NCBI GenBank assembly: GCA_002427745.1
Contig: DIYF01000177.1
Coordinates: 124,001 to 188,000, forward strand
Reading direction: 5' to 3'
Origin: Roseivirga sp. UBA6061
GTDB lineage: Bacteria > Bacteroidota > Bacteroidia > Cytophagales > Cyclobacteriaceae
Length of the DNA stretch: 64,000 nucleotides
Each line of letters starts with the position of its first letter. Positions within the stretch are counted from its first letter, which is position 1. The notes below the pieces were generated by a model. The model had not been told where the DNA came from, ran no database searches, and was given only the letters and a program-made list of their open reading frames with translations. Below, piece by piece: positions 27,056 to 35,981 of this stretch. The position numbers and the translations under genes are program-made.

Positions 27056-27058
27056 TAA
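27038..27058 (-). repeat. Perfect 9-base inverted repeat over the -33 box
   Basis: TTATTTGTT (27038-27046), spacer AGA, AACAAATAA (27050-27058). The arms match without error, and the right arm contains the -33 TTTG on the minus strand. The 21-base size and dyad symmetry are those of a dimeric regulator's operator. Confidence 0.65.
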
Positions 27059-27125
27059 ATGGGAGAAAATTCTACTTTTAACAAAAGCAGACTATTGTGT
27101 GCAAAAGGGGTATTCAGGCCTGTTT

Positions 27126-28259
27126 TTAGCGATTAATGAACTCAATCACCTTAGAGATAATCAGCTCCTGCTGCTCATCTTCCATCTCAGTGTGAATAGG
27201 AAAGGAAATAACCCTGGAGCAAAGGTCTTCAGTTACTTCAAAATCTCCTTTCTGGTATCCGTAGTATTGATATGCCTTTTGCAAATGGTTAGGCACCGGA
27301 TAGTAAATCATAGAAGGAATTCCCTCTTCGGTGAGAAAAGCATTGAGCCCGTCTCGGTCTATTCCATCTGCAAGTTTGACCGTGTACTGATGAAAAACAT
27401 GGGTGGAGAAAGGAGACCTGTATGGAGGGGTGATCACTCCCGTGGCTCCAAATGCCTTATCGTATCTGTCAGCCACAGCTCTCCTTGCAGCATTGTATCG
27501 GTCCAGGTGCTTAAGCTTAACTTTGAGAACAGCTGCCTGGAGCGAATCCAGCCTTGAATTGACACCAATGGAGTCGTGATAGTATCTTTTACTCTGGCCG
27601 TGATTGACAATCATCCGAATTTTGGAAGCCAGTTCGTCATCATTCGTAAACACAGCTCCTCCGTCACCATAGCAACCCAGATTTTTAGAAGGGAAAAATG
27701 AAGTAGCCCCCGCATTGCCAATGGTGCCGGCCTTTACAGTACGCCCATCAGCATACGTGTAATCGGCCCCTATCGCCTGTGCCGTATCTTCCAACACTAC
27801 CAGGTTATTTCGCCCGGCCACCTCCATGAGGCGTTCCATATCAGCGCATTGCCCGTAAAGATGCACAGGCACAATAGCAACCGAGTTGTCAGTAATTTTC
27901 GATTCAAGGTCTTCAATATCAATATTGAAAGAGTCTGGGTAGGCTTCGACAAACACCGGTTTAAACCCAAGCAGCGCAATCACTTCAACCGTGGCAACAT
28001 AGGTATAGGAAGGAACCAAAACTTCAGCTCCTTTCGGAAAATTATATGCCATCATGATCACCTGCAGGGCATCCGTCCCATTGGCACAGGGGATCACATG
28101 TTTCACATCCAGATAGGCCTCCAGATCAGCCTGAAATTCTTTTACCAGCGGTCCGTTAATGAACATGGCAGTATCCAGCACTCTGTCAAACTCTGCCTTT
28201 ACCTCTTCCTTGATGTCCTCATACTGGCTGATTAAATCAACCATCTGAATCTTTTTCAT
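27126..28259 (-). CDS. wbpE: UDP-2-acetamido-2-deoxy-3-oxo-glucuronate aminotransferase
   Basis: A 377-residue DegT/DnrJ/EryC1 aminotransferase. It has the PLP lysine (Lys192 in SFFPSKNLGCYGDGG), an acidic PLP contact in VVLEDTAQAIGA and the N-terminal IQMVDLISQYEDIK typical of WbpE/WlbC. It would convert the 3-keto product of WbpB to the 3-amino sugar using glutamate. The reaction normally couples with WbpB, whose gene overlaps the start of this one by 4 bases. In Porphyromonas gingivalis the homologue PorR is needed for A-LPS. This is the last gene before the promoter at 27026-27055. Confidence 0.9.
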   Translation of the reverse strand: MKKIQMVDLISQYEDIKEEVKAEFDRVLDTAMFINGPLVKEFQADLEAYLDVKHVIPCANGTDALQVIMMAYNFPKGAEVLVPSYTYVATVEVIALLGFKPVFVEAYPDSFNIDIEDLESKITDNSVAIVPVHLYGQCADMERLMEVAGRNNLVVLEDTAQAIGADYTYADGRTVKAGTIGNAGATSFFPSKNLGCYGDGGAVFTNDDELASKIRMIVNHGQSKRYYHDSIGVNSRLDSLQAAVLKVKLKHLDRYNAARRAVADRYDKAFGATGVITPPYRSPFSTHVFHQYTVKLADGIDRDGLNAFLTEEGIPSMIYYPVPNHLQKAYQYYGYQKGDFEVTEDLCSRVISFPIHTEMEDEQQELIISKVIEFINR

Positions 28260-29236
28260 GCTTCTATCTTTTTTGAAAACGGATGTATTGTCAATGGCAT
28301 TTTTGCCAATGGGTGGTAATCACCTTCCAGTTTTGCGGTTTGTTTGTGCCTGATATCATGAACAATCTGAATGGCTTGCCGGGTTTCTTCAACGCCATAT
28401 CCATCACCTTTCAGGATATTGACATAAGCGGTGGTATGCAGGTCAGCAAAACCTCCGCTGAACTCCAGTTCTTCGCCTTCGACCGTAATAGAACGATAAG
28501 TACGTTGCCCCTTTTCCCTGATACTTTGTGGCAGGGTTTCTTCATTTATTGAAAGGAACCACCGCACATTGGCCCTGCCAAGCTCTAGAAAACCCGAGGC
28601 TCTGTCATGTTCATGCAGATGAACTTTGTTTGACTTCACCTCTCCGAAGATCCAGCTGAGCATATCAAAGAAATGAACTCCTATGTTGGTAGCTATACCA
28701 CCAGACTTCTGAGTATCTCCTTTCCAGGAGGTATAATACCAATGTCCGCGGGAGGTAAGGTAGGTAAGGTCAATATCGTATATCTTATCAGCAGGCCCTT
28801 TTTCAATCTTTTCTTTCAGGGCGATGATACTGGGGTGAACCCTCAGCTGTAAAATGTTCCAGATACGTTTACCTGTATTCTCCTCAATTTTTTTGAGAAA
28901 ATCTATATTCCATGGATTCAGCACCAACGGCTTTTCGCAAATGGCATCAGAGCCAGCTCTCAAGGCCATTCTGATGTGAGCATCATGCAAATAGTTAGGA
29001 GTACAGATACTGGTATAGTCAAGCTGAATTCCTTTTTCATATCTGAGCTTTTCGATATGCCTGTCAAAACGCTCATACTCCACAAAAAAGTCCGCCTGAG
29101 GGAAATAAGAATCCATCACACCCACACTGTCAAACACATCAAAAGCCGCCAGTAAAGAGTTGTTGGTTTCCTTGATGGCCTTTAAGTGCCTTGGAGCTAT
29201 ATAGCCGGCCGCTCCTATGAGTGCAAAGTTCTTCAT
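28256..29236 (-). CDS. wbpB: UDP-N-acetylglucosaminuronate 3-dehydrogenase (Gfo/Idh/MocA family)
   Basis: A 326-residue NAD-dependent oxidoreductase. The N terminus MKNFALIGAAGYIAPRHLKA closely follows WbpB/WlbA. The family's EKP motif appears in DAICEKPLVLNP, and GGIATNIGVHFFDML carries the usual GG...D/H residues. It oxidises C3 of UDP-GlcNAcA to the keto sugar used by WbpE. It abuts wbpD without spacer (stop and start adjacent) and overlaps wbpE by 4 bases, an arrangement consistent with a dedicated wbpD-wbpB-wbpE set. Confidence 0.93.
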   Translation of the reverse strand: MKNFALIGAAGYIAPRHLKAIKETNNSLLAAFDVFDSVGVMDSYFPQADFFVEYERFDRHIEKLRYEKGIQLDYTSICTPNYLHDAHIRMALRAGSDAICEKPLVLNPWNIDFLKKIEENTGKRIWNILQLRVHPSIIALKEKIEKGPADKIYDIDLTYLTSRGHWYYTSWKGDTQKSGGIATNIGVHFFDMLSWIFGEVKSNKVHLHEHDRASGFLELGRANVRWFLSINEETLPQSIREKGQRTYRSITVEGEELEFSGGFADLHTTAYVNILKGDGYGVEETRQAIQIVHDIRHKQTAKLEGDYHPLAKMPLTIHPFSKKIEA

Positions 29237-29806
29237 CTAAATTTTAGTAACCTTGTTATCTGCGAGTTTGTATTGCTCTCCTGATTCTTCACATGTCGCA
29301 CGCCCATGATCATCGAAGTCCAAACGATGACCATATTCGCTCATCCACCCGATTTGTCTTCCCGGGTTACCCACAACCAGGGCATAAGAAGGCACTTCTT
29401 TGGTAATCACTGTACCAGCTCCGATAAAGGCAAATTCCCCTATATCATTGCCACAGACAATAGTGGCATTAGCCCCTATAGAGGCCCCTTTCCGTACAAC
29501 AGTTTTCAGGTATTGCCCTCTGCGATTCACGGCACTTCTCGGATTCATGACATTGGTAAATACCATAGAAGGCCCCAGAAAAACATCGTCTTCACAGTGC
29601 ACACCTGTATAAATGCTCACATTATTCTGGACTTTCACGTTGTTACCGAGGGTTACTTCCGGACTGACCACCACATTCTGGCCAATATTGCAGTTCTGAC
29701 CAATGGCACAACCAGGCATAACATGAGAAAAGTGCCATATTTTGGTACCATCACCTATTACTGACCCTTCGTCAATTACGGCAGTCTCATGGCTGAAAAA
29801 AGACAT
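29237..29806 (-). CDS. wbpD: UDP-2-acetamido-3-amino-2,3-dideoxy-glucuronate N-acetyltransferase
   Basis: A left-handed beta-helix acetyltransferase of about 189 residues. I chose the ATG at 29804-29806 ([20 protein letters not shown]) because it sits one base after the upstream stop; a start at 29863 would overlap that gene by 56 bases. Hexapeptide repeats are plain ([39 protein letters not shown]). The family-typical [14 protein letters not shown] and [14 protein letters not shown] follow. It acetylates the 3-amino group to yield UDP-GlcNAc(3NAc)A. Confidence 0.92.
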   Translation of the reverse strand: MSFFSHETAVIDEGSVIGDGTKIWHFSHVMPGCAIGQNCNIGQNVVVSPEVTLGNNVKVQNNVSIYTGVHCEDDVFLGPSMVFTNVMNPRSAVNRRGQYLKTVVRKGASIGANATIVCGNDIGEFAFIGAGTVITKEVPSYALVVGNPGRQIGWMSEYGHRLDFDDHGRATCEESGEQYKLADNKVTKI

Positions 29807-29807
29807 A

Positions 29808-30863
29808 TCAGATATTATAAAACTCTCTGTACCAGTCAACAAATCTGCCAACGCCTGTTTCAAGAGGTGTACCAGGCTGATAACCCAGGTTATCTATCAG
29901 ACTTTGAACATCTGCATAGGTAGCACTTACATCGCCAGCCTGCATAGGCATGAAATTCTTCCTGGCCTCTTTGCCCAGACATTTCTCAATAATGGACACA
30001 AAGTCCATAAGCTTGACAGGAGCATTGTTGCCTATATTATAAATGGCATAAGGAGCACGGGAGCTGGAGGGGTCTGGCTGTACACCTGACCAGTCGGCAT
30101 TTCCCTGTGGGGCATTGTCATTCACCCTGACTACACCTTCTACAATATCATCTACATAGGTAAAGTCTCTCGACATATTGCCATTATTGAAGATGTTTAT
30201 AGGCTCATCTTCTAAAATGGCTTTCGTAAACAGGAACAAAGCCATATCAGGCCTTCCCCATGGGCCATAAACCGTGAAAAACCTAAGCCCGGTAGTTGGC
30301 AAACCAAACAAATGACTATAAGTATGCGCCATGAGCTCATTGCTCTTCTTACTGGCGGCATACAAACTTATCGGATGATCTACATTATGCTTTACCGAAA
30401 AGGGCCTGGTTTCGTTAAGCCCGTAAACAGATGAACTACTGGCATAAGAGAGGTGCTTAACACCATTGTGCCGGCAGGCTTCCAGGATATTTACAAACCC
30501 GATGATATTGCTATCCACATAAGCTCTCGGGTTTTCCAGGCTGTACCTCACTCCGGCCTGTGCCGCCAGGTTCACTACAGTGTCAAACTTTTCACGCTCA
30601 AACAACGCGTTCAGAGCTTCGGCATCCTCAAGGTTTAACTGAACGAAACGATAGTTCGGGTATTTGCTACTCTGAACCTCTTTGTTGTAATCAATTTCCT
30701 CTTTTTGGATACCTGTCTGATCTAACCGACCATATTTAACGCGAAGGTCATAGTAGTCGTTAATACTATCCAGGCCTACCACTTCATCACCCCTGTCCAA
30801 CAATTTTTGAGCCAGATGAAATCCTATAAACCCTGCGGTACCTGTAATAAGTGTCTTTGCCAT
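29808..30863 (-). CDS. UDP-glucuronate 4-epimerase-like SDR (CapI/LpsL type)
   Basis: A 351-residue extended SDR. Motifs: [47 protein letters not shown], the catalytic [10 protein letters not shown], and [18 protein letters not shown] followed by [17 protein letters not shown]. All are hallmarks of UDP-glucuronate 4-epimerase and its UDP-HexNAcA relatives. In this locus it may act on UDP-GlcNAcA or UDP-GlcA to give the galacto epimer. It starts with ATG overlapping the TviB-type dehydrogenase stop by one base. Confidence 0.9.
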   Translation of the reverse strand: MAKTLITGTAGFIGFHLAQKLLDRGDEVVGLDSINDYYDLRVKYGRLDQTGIQKEEIDYNKEVQSSKYPNYRFVQLNLEDAEALNALFEREKFDTVVNLAAQAGVRYSLENPRAYVDSNIIGFVNILEACRHNGVKHLSYASSSSVYGLNETRPFSVKHNVDHPISLYAASKKSNELMAHTYSHLFGLPTTGLRFFTVYGPWGRPDMALFLFTKAILEDEPINIFNNGNMSRDFTYVDDIVEGVVRVNDNAPQGNADWSGVQPDPSSSRAPYAIYNIGNNAPVKLMDFVSIIEKCLGKEARKNFMPMQAGDVSATYADVQSLIDNLGYQPGTPLETGVGRFVDWYREFYNI

Positions 30864-32140
30864 TATAATCTGGAAGTAACTTTGTCTTTGGGGAAAAATG
30901 ATTTAACGTCATAAATCACGGCATCCTCTTTCACTTTGTCAAGAACACCCGCGCTGAACTCCTTATGCGCAACTGCCAGTACAATACCATCGTATTGCTC
31001 CATATCTGCAGACTCCAGTAAATCAAGACCGTATTCATGCTTAACCTCCTCGGCATTGGCCCATGGATCATAAACGTCTACACCGACACCAAAGTCCTGA
31101 AGTTCAAGCACGATATCAATTACTCTTGAATTTCTGATATCGGGACAGTTTTCCTTAAACGTGATGCCCATAACCAGCACTTTTGATTCGTTGACCACCT
31201 TACCTGATTTCATCAGAAGTTTCACGACCTGACTTCCTACATAAGGGCCTATGGAATTGTTCAACCTTCTTCCTGCCAGGAGAATCTGTGGATAGTACCC
31301 CACTTTTTTAGCCTTTTGAGCCAGATAGTAAGGATCAACCCCGATGCAGTGTCCTCCCACCAATCCGGGTCTGAACGGCAGGAAATTCCATTTTGTTCCT
31401 GCTGCTTCCAGTACATCTACTGTATCTATCTTCATTTTATTGAAGATCATGGCCAACTCATTGACGAATGCTATGTTGATATCACGCTGAGAGTTTTCTA
31501 TCACCTTTGCCGCTTCAGCTACCTTGATACTGGCTGCCTTATAAGTTCCGGCTGTAATCACACTCTTGTAGAGCTGATCAACTTCTTCTGCTATTTCAGG
31601 GGTAGATCCGGACGTTACCTTCAGAATTTTCTTGACGGTATGCTCTTTATCTCCGGGATTAATTCTTTCCGGTGAATAGCCACAGAAGAAACCCTGATTG
31701 TATTTGAGTCCTGAGAACTTCTCCAATACCGGTACACATTCTTCTTCCGTTGCTCCAGGATAGACAGTGGACTCGTATATCACAATATCTCCCTCGGCTA
31801 ATACAGCTCCTACAGTTTCGGATGCCTTGATCAAAGGTGTAAGATCGGGATTGTGATCGTCATCTATGGGAGTGGGTACCGTAACGATGTAAACATTGCA
31901 CCCCTTTATATCTTCGATTTTGCTGGTGTTGTACAAACCCGGAGCTCCCTCCCTGGTACTCAACACAGATTTCAACAGATCGTCTTCTACCTCCAGTGTG
32001 TGGTCGTGTCCGTTGTTCAGTTCGGCAATTCGGGGTTGGTTGATATCAAAACCGAGCACCTTATATTTCTCGGCAAAAGCTACAGCCAGTGGCAATCCAA
32101 CATAACCCAGACCGATAATAGCAATTCTATATTCTGACAT
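30863..32140 (-). CDS. tviB: UDP-N-acetyl-hexosamine 6-dehydrogenase (TviB/WbpO type)
   Basis: A 425-residue nucleotide-sugar dehydrogenase. The N-terminal NAD site reads [20 protein letters not shown], then [28 protein letters not shown] and [15 protein letters not shown]. The catalytic cysteine lies in [19 protein letters not shown]. These features match the TviB/VipA/WbpO branch, which oxidises UDP-GlcNAc or UDP-GalNAc to the uronic acid in two NAD-dependent steps. It provides the entry step for wbpB, wbpE and wbpD downstream. It lies 6 bases after cysQ. Confidence 0.92.
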   Translation of the reverse strand: MSEYRIAIIGLGYVGLPLAVAFAEKYKVLGFDINQPRIAELNNGHDHTLEVEDDLLKSVLSTREGAPGLYNTSKIEDIKGCNVYIVTVPTPIDDDHNPDLTPLIKASETVGAVLAEGDIVIYESTVYPGATEEECVPVLEKFSGLKYNQGFFCGYSPERINPGDKEHTVKKILKVTSGSTPEIAEEVDQLYKSVITAGTYKAASIKVAEAAKVIENSQRDINIAFVNELAMIFNKMKIDTVDVLEAAGTKWNFLPFRPGLVGGHCIGVDPYYLAQKAKKVGYYPQILLAGRRLNNSIGPYVGSQVVKLLMKSGKVVNESKVLVMGITFKENCPDIRNSRVIDIVLELQDFGVGVDVYDPWANAEEVKHEYGLDLLESADMEQYDGIVLAVAHKEFSAGVLDKVKEDAVIYDVKSFFPKDKVTSRL

Positions 32141-32146
32141 TTTGTT

Positions 32147-32920
32147 TTATTCAGCCTTAAAATAAGGGTTTAGTAAATTCCCTTTGTTGTATTCAAGGGA
32201 GGTTCCATCCTGACGAACTACCTTCCCCCCGATTGCACGCAATACGGCATGTGCAGCAGCAGTATCCCATTCCATGGTAGGAGCGAACCTGGGGTACACA
32301 TCAGCCAAACCCTCAGCGATCACCATAAACTTCAAGGAGCTACCCATGCTCACTATTTCCGGTGAAATCAGCTGATCAAGAAAAGCCTGTGTATCGTCAT
32401 TCAGATGCGACCTTGAAGCTACTACTCTTAAACCAGGCCGTGATAAATCAAGCGCCTCTCTGTTTTGTAATTCGGATATGCTATCCCCTATAGTCAGCGT
32501 ACCTCCAAGGCCATCAACTCCTGCATATAGCTTATCCAAAACAGGTGCGTATACTACCCCTAAAACAGGACTCCCGTTATGCACAAGGGCGATATTGACG
32601 GTAAACTCACCGTTTCTCTTGATAAACTCTTTGGTGCCGTCAAGCGGATCCACCACCCAAAGGTATTCCCAGTTTTTTCTTTCCTCGTAAGGTATATCCC
32701 TGCCTTCTTCACTGAGCACGGGAATCTCTGTTGGCTCCAAAAAAGACATGATTACCTCATGCGCAGCTTTGTCAGCCCTGGTCAGCGGAGAGTTATCTCC
32801 TTTGAGCTCGATGGAAAAGTCATCAGAATTATAAATTTCCAGAATCTTATCGCCAGCCCGCAAACTTGCCTCTTTGGCGATACCCAGTAGTTCAGAAAGT
32901 TCTTCCGCCTTCATCATCAA
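32147..32920 (-). CDS. cysQ: 3'(2'),5'-bisphosphate nucleotidase
   Basis: A 257-residue inositol-monophosphatase-fold enzyme. Metal-binding motifs are visible: SEEGRDIP, VVDPLDGTKEFIKRNGEF and, near the C terminus, EWDTAAAHAVLRAIGG. It removes the 3'-phosphate from PAP, the by-product of sulfotransferases, and relieves product inhibition. Its ATG overlaps the cysN stop by 4 bases (three successive Met codons make the exact start uncertain). Presence beside cysC, cysD and cysN and in the same locus as a sulfotransferase fits a sulfation role. Confidence 0.92.
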   Translation of the reverse strand: MMMKAEELSELLGIAKEASLRAGDKILEIYNSDDFSIELKGDNSPLTRADKAAHEVIMSFLEPTEIPVLSEEGRDIPYEERKNWEYLWVVDPLDGTKEFIKRNGEFTVNIALVHNGSPVLGVVYAPVLDKLYAGVDGLGGTLTIGDSISELQNREALDLSRPGLRVVASRSHLNDDTQAFLDQLISPEIVSMGSSLKFMVIAEGLADVYPRFAPTMEWDTAAAHAVLRAIGGKVVRQDGTSLEYNKGNLLNPYFKAE

Positions 32921-34179
32921 ATGATCATTCCCGCAGCTACGGTCTCGTTCGTTGAATCATCCACCAAAATTACAGACCCTGTAAGCCTGTTCTTTCTGTA
33001 AGAGTCTTTCATCAAAGGTTTTGTGGTACGCACAGAAACTCTGAGAATATCGTTCATCTTAATTTCGGTTTCCTCCTCATTGCGATGAAGTGTATTGATA
33101 TCCAGCTTGTACTGAACGTTGCTTATCATGGCCTTTACCTCATTGCTGGCGTGCATCAAAGTAAACTTAGCCCTTGGCATGGGGCCTCTCTGATTAAACC
33201 AGCAGAGCATAATATCCACTTCCTGACTTACATCAGGCCTGTTGTGAGCACGGACAATCATATCACCTCGTCCCACATCAATATCATCTTCAAGGGTCAT
33301 GGTAACAGACATAGGAGCAAAAGCTTCTTCTACCTCACCTGTCATGGTATGAATACCCTGAATTCTTGAAGTAAAACCAGAAGGCAATACCGCCACCTCA
33401 TCTCCTTTTTTGAACACACCTCCGGCCACACGACCTGCATAGCCTCTGAAGTCATGATATTCATCTTGCTTCGGACGAATTACAGTTTGCACAGGGAAGC
33501 GACAATCAATATGGTTCTGGTCGCTTGCGATATGTATGTTTTCCAGTGTGTACAGAAGGGTTGAGCCTTCGTACCAGGACATGTTTTCTGACTTGTTAAC
33601 CACGTTATCCCCCTTCAGAGCACTGATAGGAATAAACCTGATATCCTGCACGTCCAGTTTGGCAGCAAAAGACTCATACTCTGATTTTATCTTCTCGAAA
33701 GCCTCTTCGCTGTAATCAACCAAATCCATTTTGTTGACACATACCACCAGGTGTGGAATCTGCAACAATGAAGCTATAAAGCTATGGCGACAGGTTTGCT
33801 CTACTACTCCGTGCCTGGCATCGATAAGAATCAGTGCCAGGTTAGCCGTAGATGCTCCGGTAACCATGTTTCGGGTATACTGAATATGTCCGGGAGTATC
33901 GGCAATGATGAATTTACGCTTGGGTGTCGCGAAATAGCGGTAGGCCACGTCAATTGTAATGCCCTGCTCTCTTTCATCTCTGAGGCCATCCGTCAGAAGT
34001 GCCAGATCGGTGTGATCCAGACCTCTTTTCTTACTGGAGTTCTCTACCTGATCAAGCTGGTCTTCGAAAATCGACTTACTATCATAAAGCAACCTTCCGA
34101 TCAGCGTACTTTTTCCATCATCTACACTTCCTGCCGTGGTAAAACGCAGGAGTTCCATATTTAAATAAGCATTATCCAT
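32917..34179 (-). CDS. cysN: Sulfate adenylyltransferase subunit 1 (GTPase)
   Basis: A 420-residue EF-Tu-like GTPase. G1 is TTAGSVDDGKSTLIGRLLYD, then EREQGITIDVAYR, DTPGHIQYTRNM (G3) and NKMDLVD (G4). It couples GTP hydrolysis to CysD-catalysed formation of adenylylsulfate (APS) from ATP and sulfate. The length matches a stand-alone CysN, with no fused CysC domain, consistent with the separate cysC gene. Start codon overlaps the cysD stop by one base; Met8 is an alternative start. Confidence 0.95.
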   Translation of the reverse strand: MDNAYLNMELLRFTTAGSVDDGKSTLIGRLLYDSKSIFEDQLDQVENSSKKRGLDHTDLALLTDGLRDEREQGITIDVAYRYFATPKRKFIIADTPGHIQYTRNMVTGASTANLALILIDARHGVVEQTCRHSFIASLLQIPHLVVCVNKMDLVDYSEEAFEKIKSEYESFAAKLDVQDIRFIPISALKGDNVVNKSENMSWYEGSTLLYTLENIHIASDQNHIDCRFPVQTVIRPKQDEYHDFRGYAGRVAGGVFKKGDEVAVLPSGFTSRIQGIHTMTGEVEEAFAPMSVTMTLEDDIDVGRGDMIVRAHNRPDVSQEVDIMLCWFNQRGPMPRAKFTLMHASNEVKAMISNVQYKLDINTLHRNEEETEIKMNDILRVSVRTTKPLMKDSYRKNRLTGSVILVDDSTNETVAAGMII

Positions 34180-35084
34180 TAAAAGTAGCCCTCCTTTTTG
34201 CGGTCTTCCATTGATGTCTCTGAGCGTTTGTCATCTGCCCTGTTTCCTCTTTCAGTCTGACGGGCAGCAGCCACTTCAGCTACAATTTTCTCCAGTGTAT
34301 CAGCATCTGACTCGTCTCCTCCTGTGATCGTAATATCACCCAGGGTACGGAATCGGATTTTCTTTCTTACTACTTCTTCTCCTTCTCTGAGCTTGATATG
34401 TTCTGAGTTTGGCAACCAGGTACCGCCTCTTCTTATCACATCGCGTTCGTGCGCTATATATAAAGAAGGTATGGCAATGTTCTCAGCGAGAATATATTGC
34501 CAGACATCCATTTCAGTCCAGTTACTGATAGGGAATACACGAAAGTGCTCCCCGAAATTCTTTTTGCCATTGAAGATGTTCCAAAGTTCAGGTCGTTGAT
34601 TCTTCGGGTCCCACTGACCAAAATCATCACGATGCGAAAAAAATCGCTCTTTCGCTCTGGCTTTTTCCTCATCTCTTCTGGCTCCTCCCATCAGGGCATC
34701 AAAACCATTTTCTTCAATGGCGTCCAGCAGGGTAGTAATCTGCAACCAGTTTCTGGAAGCATCTTTACCGGTCTCCTCTCTCACACGGCCCTTATCGATG
34801 GAGTCTTGCACCAATGGCACAACCAGCTCTGCGCCAATTTCCTCAGCAAGATTATTTCTGAATTCTAAAGTCTCCGGAAAGTTATGTCCCGTATCTATAT
34901 GCACCAGCGGAAAAGGAATTCTTGCAGGCCAGAAAGCTTTCCTGGCCAGATGAGTCACAACAATAGAATCCTTACCACCTGAAAACAAAATCCCAGGTTT
35001 TTCGAACTGAGCGAAAACTTCACGAATCACATAAATAGCTTCTGATTCCAGCTCCTTTAAGTGAGTCAAATTATACTTCGACAT
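34179..35084 (-). CDS. cysD: Sulfate adenylyltransferase subunit 2
   Basis: A 301-residue ATP-pyrophosphatase-family protein. The PP-loop FSGGKDSIVVTHLARKAF and the substrate motifs HIDTGHNFPETLEFRN, GGARRDEEKARAKERFFSHR and FPISNWTEMDVWQYI are those of CysD. With CysN it makes APS. It overlaps the cysC gene by 14 bases and cysN by one. No cysH or sulfite reductase gene is present nearby, so the product is more likely directed to PAPS. Confidence 0.96.
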   Translation of the reverse strand: MSKYNLTHLKELESEAIYVIREVFAQFEKPGILFSGGKDSIVVTHLARKAFWPARIPFPLVHIDTGHNFPETLEFRNNLAEEIGAELVVPLVQDSIDKGRVREETGKDASRNWLQITTLLDAIEENGFDALMGGARRDEEKARAKERFFSHRDDFGQWDPKNQRPELWNIFNGKKNFGEHFRVFPISNWTEMDVWQYILAENIAIPSLYIAHERDVIRRGGTWLPNSEHIKLREGEEVVRKKIRFRTLGDITITGGDESDADTLEKIVAEVAAARQTERGNRADDKRSETSMEDRKKEGYF

Positions 35085-35925
35085 TCGCTTCTACACTAAT
35101 TTTTGGTTCAACATACTCCAGCAGATTTGAAAGAAGGATCTTTGCATCTACCTCTGCTGTTTTTAAAATAATATCAGCCTTTTCAGGCTTTTCAAAAGGT
35201 GAGTCAATCCCGGTGAAGTTCTTAATCTTACCTTCTCTCGCCTTTTTATACAGTCCTTTCACATCACGCTGTTCGCATACCTCCAGCGGACAATCCACAA
35301 AGACTTCAACAAAATTTTCTGCTCCCACCAGCTGTTTCACCTGCTCTCTGTCTTTGGCAAAAGGAGATACGAAAGCGGAAAGCACGATCACTCCTGAATC
35401 CAGGAAAAGTCGGGACACCTCACCGATTCTGCGAATGTTTTCCATCCTGTCTTCTTCTGTAAAAGCAAGATCGTTGCAAAGCCCGTGGCGAATGTTGTCG
35501 CCATCCAGAATGTAGGTTTTGTAACCTGTGGCATGTAGCTCTGATTCCAGCAGGTTGGCCATGGTAGACTTACCTGAACCGGAAAGACCGGTAAACCAGA
35601 TCAGGAGTGGCTTCTGTTTCAGCAGTGATTGTCGCTTTTGACTATCGATCTTAAAGTTTTGGTGGATGATATTTTCTGACACCTTTTCTGCCCTTTCTTT
35701 TCGATTTTTTCTTTCTTTTCTTCGATCCAGACCAAAGTTGATTTTGTACCATACCCTTTCATGGAAATAGTATAGAATCATTTTTGTCACAACCTCTGCG
35801 GCCCCTATCTTGAATCCGGTAGCAGGATCTCCGGAAATAACCCATGCCAGTATCATGGTATCGATCGTACCAACAACCCTCCAGGTAATTGTTTTGGCAA
35901 GGTGCCTGACTCTGCTATCGGCCAT
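35071..35925 (-). CDS. cysC: DUF2061 membrane domain fused to adenylylsulfate kinase
   Basis: A 284-residue fusion. Residues 1-65 are a DUF2061-type domain: RHLAKTITWRVVGTIDTMIL, then TKMILYYFHERVWYKINFG, with two likely membrane helices. After a basic linker, residues 105-280 are APS kinase: Walker A WFTGLSGSGKSTMANLLE, DGDNIRHGLCNDLAF, and NIRRIGEVSRLF. The kinase phosphorylates APS to PAPS, the sulfate donor. The fusion would hold PAPS synthesis at the inner membrane, near the glycan assembly site (inference). This is the first gene of the minus-strand locus and diverges from ccmB across 56 bases. Confidence 0.93.
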   Translation of the reverse strand: MADSRVRHLAKTITWRVVGTIDTMILAWVISGDPATGFKIGAAEVVTKMILYYFHERVWYKINFGLDRRKERKNRKERAEKVSENIIHQNFKIDSQKRQSLLKQKPLLIWFTGLSGSGKSTMANLLESELHATGYKTYILDGDNIRHGLCNDLAFTEEDRMENIRRIGEVSRLFLDSGVIVLSAFVSPFAKDREQVKQLVGAENFVEVFVDCPLEVCEQRDVKGLYKKAREGKIKNFTGIDSPFEKPEKADIILKTAEVDAKILLSNLLEYVEPKISVEANVEV

Positions 35926-35951
35926 TTAGCGCTCTGTTTCTTAAAAGGTTA

Positions 35952-35959
35952 CAAACCTA
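35952..35959 (-). promoter_or_regulatory. -7 box for the cysC-led unit
   Basis: On the minus strand the sequence reads TAGGTTTG, a full match to TAnnTTTG. Transcription would start near 35945, about 20 bases before the cysC start at 35925. No clear TTTG lies at the usual -33 distance, so support is moderate. Confidence 0.5.
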
Positions 35960-35964
35960 GTATA

Positions 35965-35972
35965 TATCTTTG
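35965..35972 (+). promoter_or_regulatory. -7 box for the ccm cluster
   Basis: TATCTTTG matches TAnnTTTG and lies 9 bases before the ccmB start codon at 35982. If used, the transcript would have only a few leader bases. A good -33 TTTG is missing. It is separated by five bases from the opposing -7 box of cysC. Confidence 0.5.
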
Positions 35973-35981
35973 CTTTCTTAA

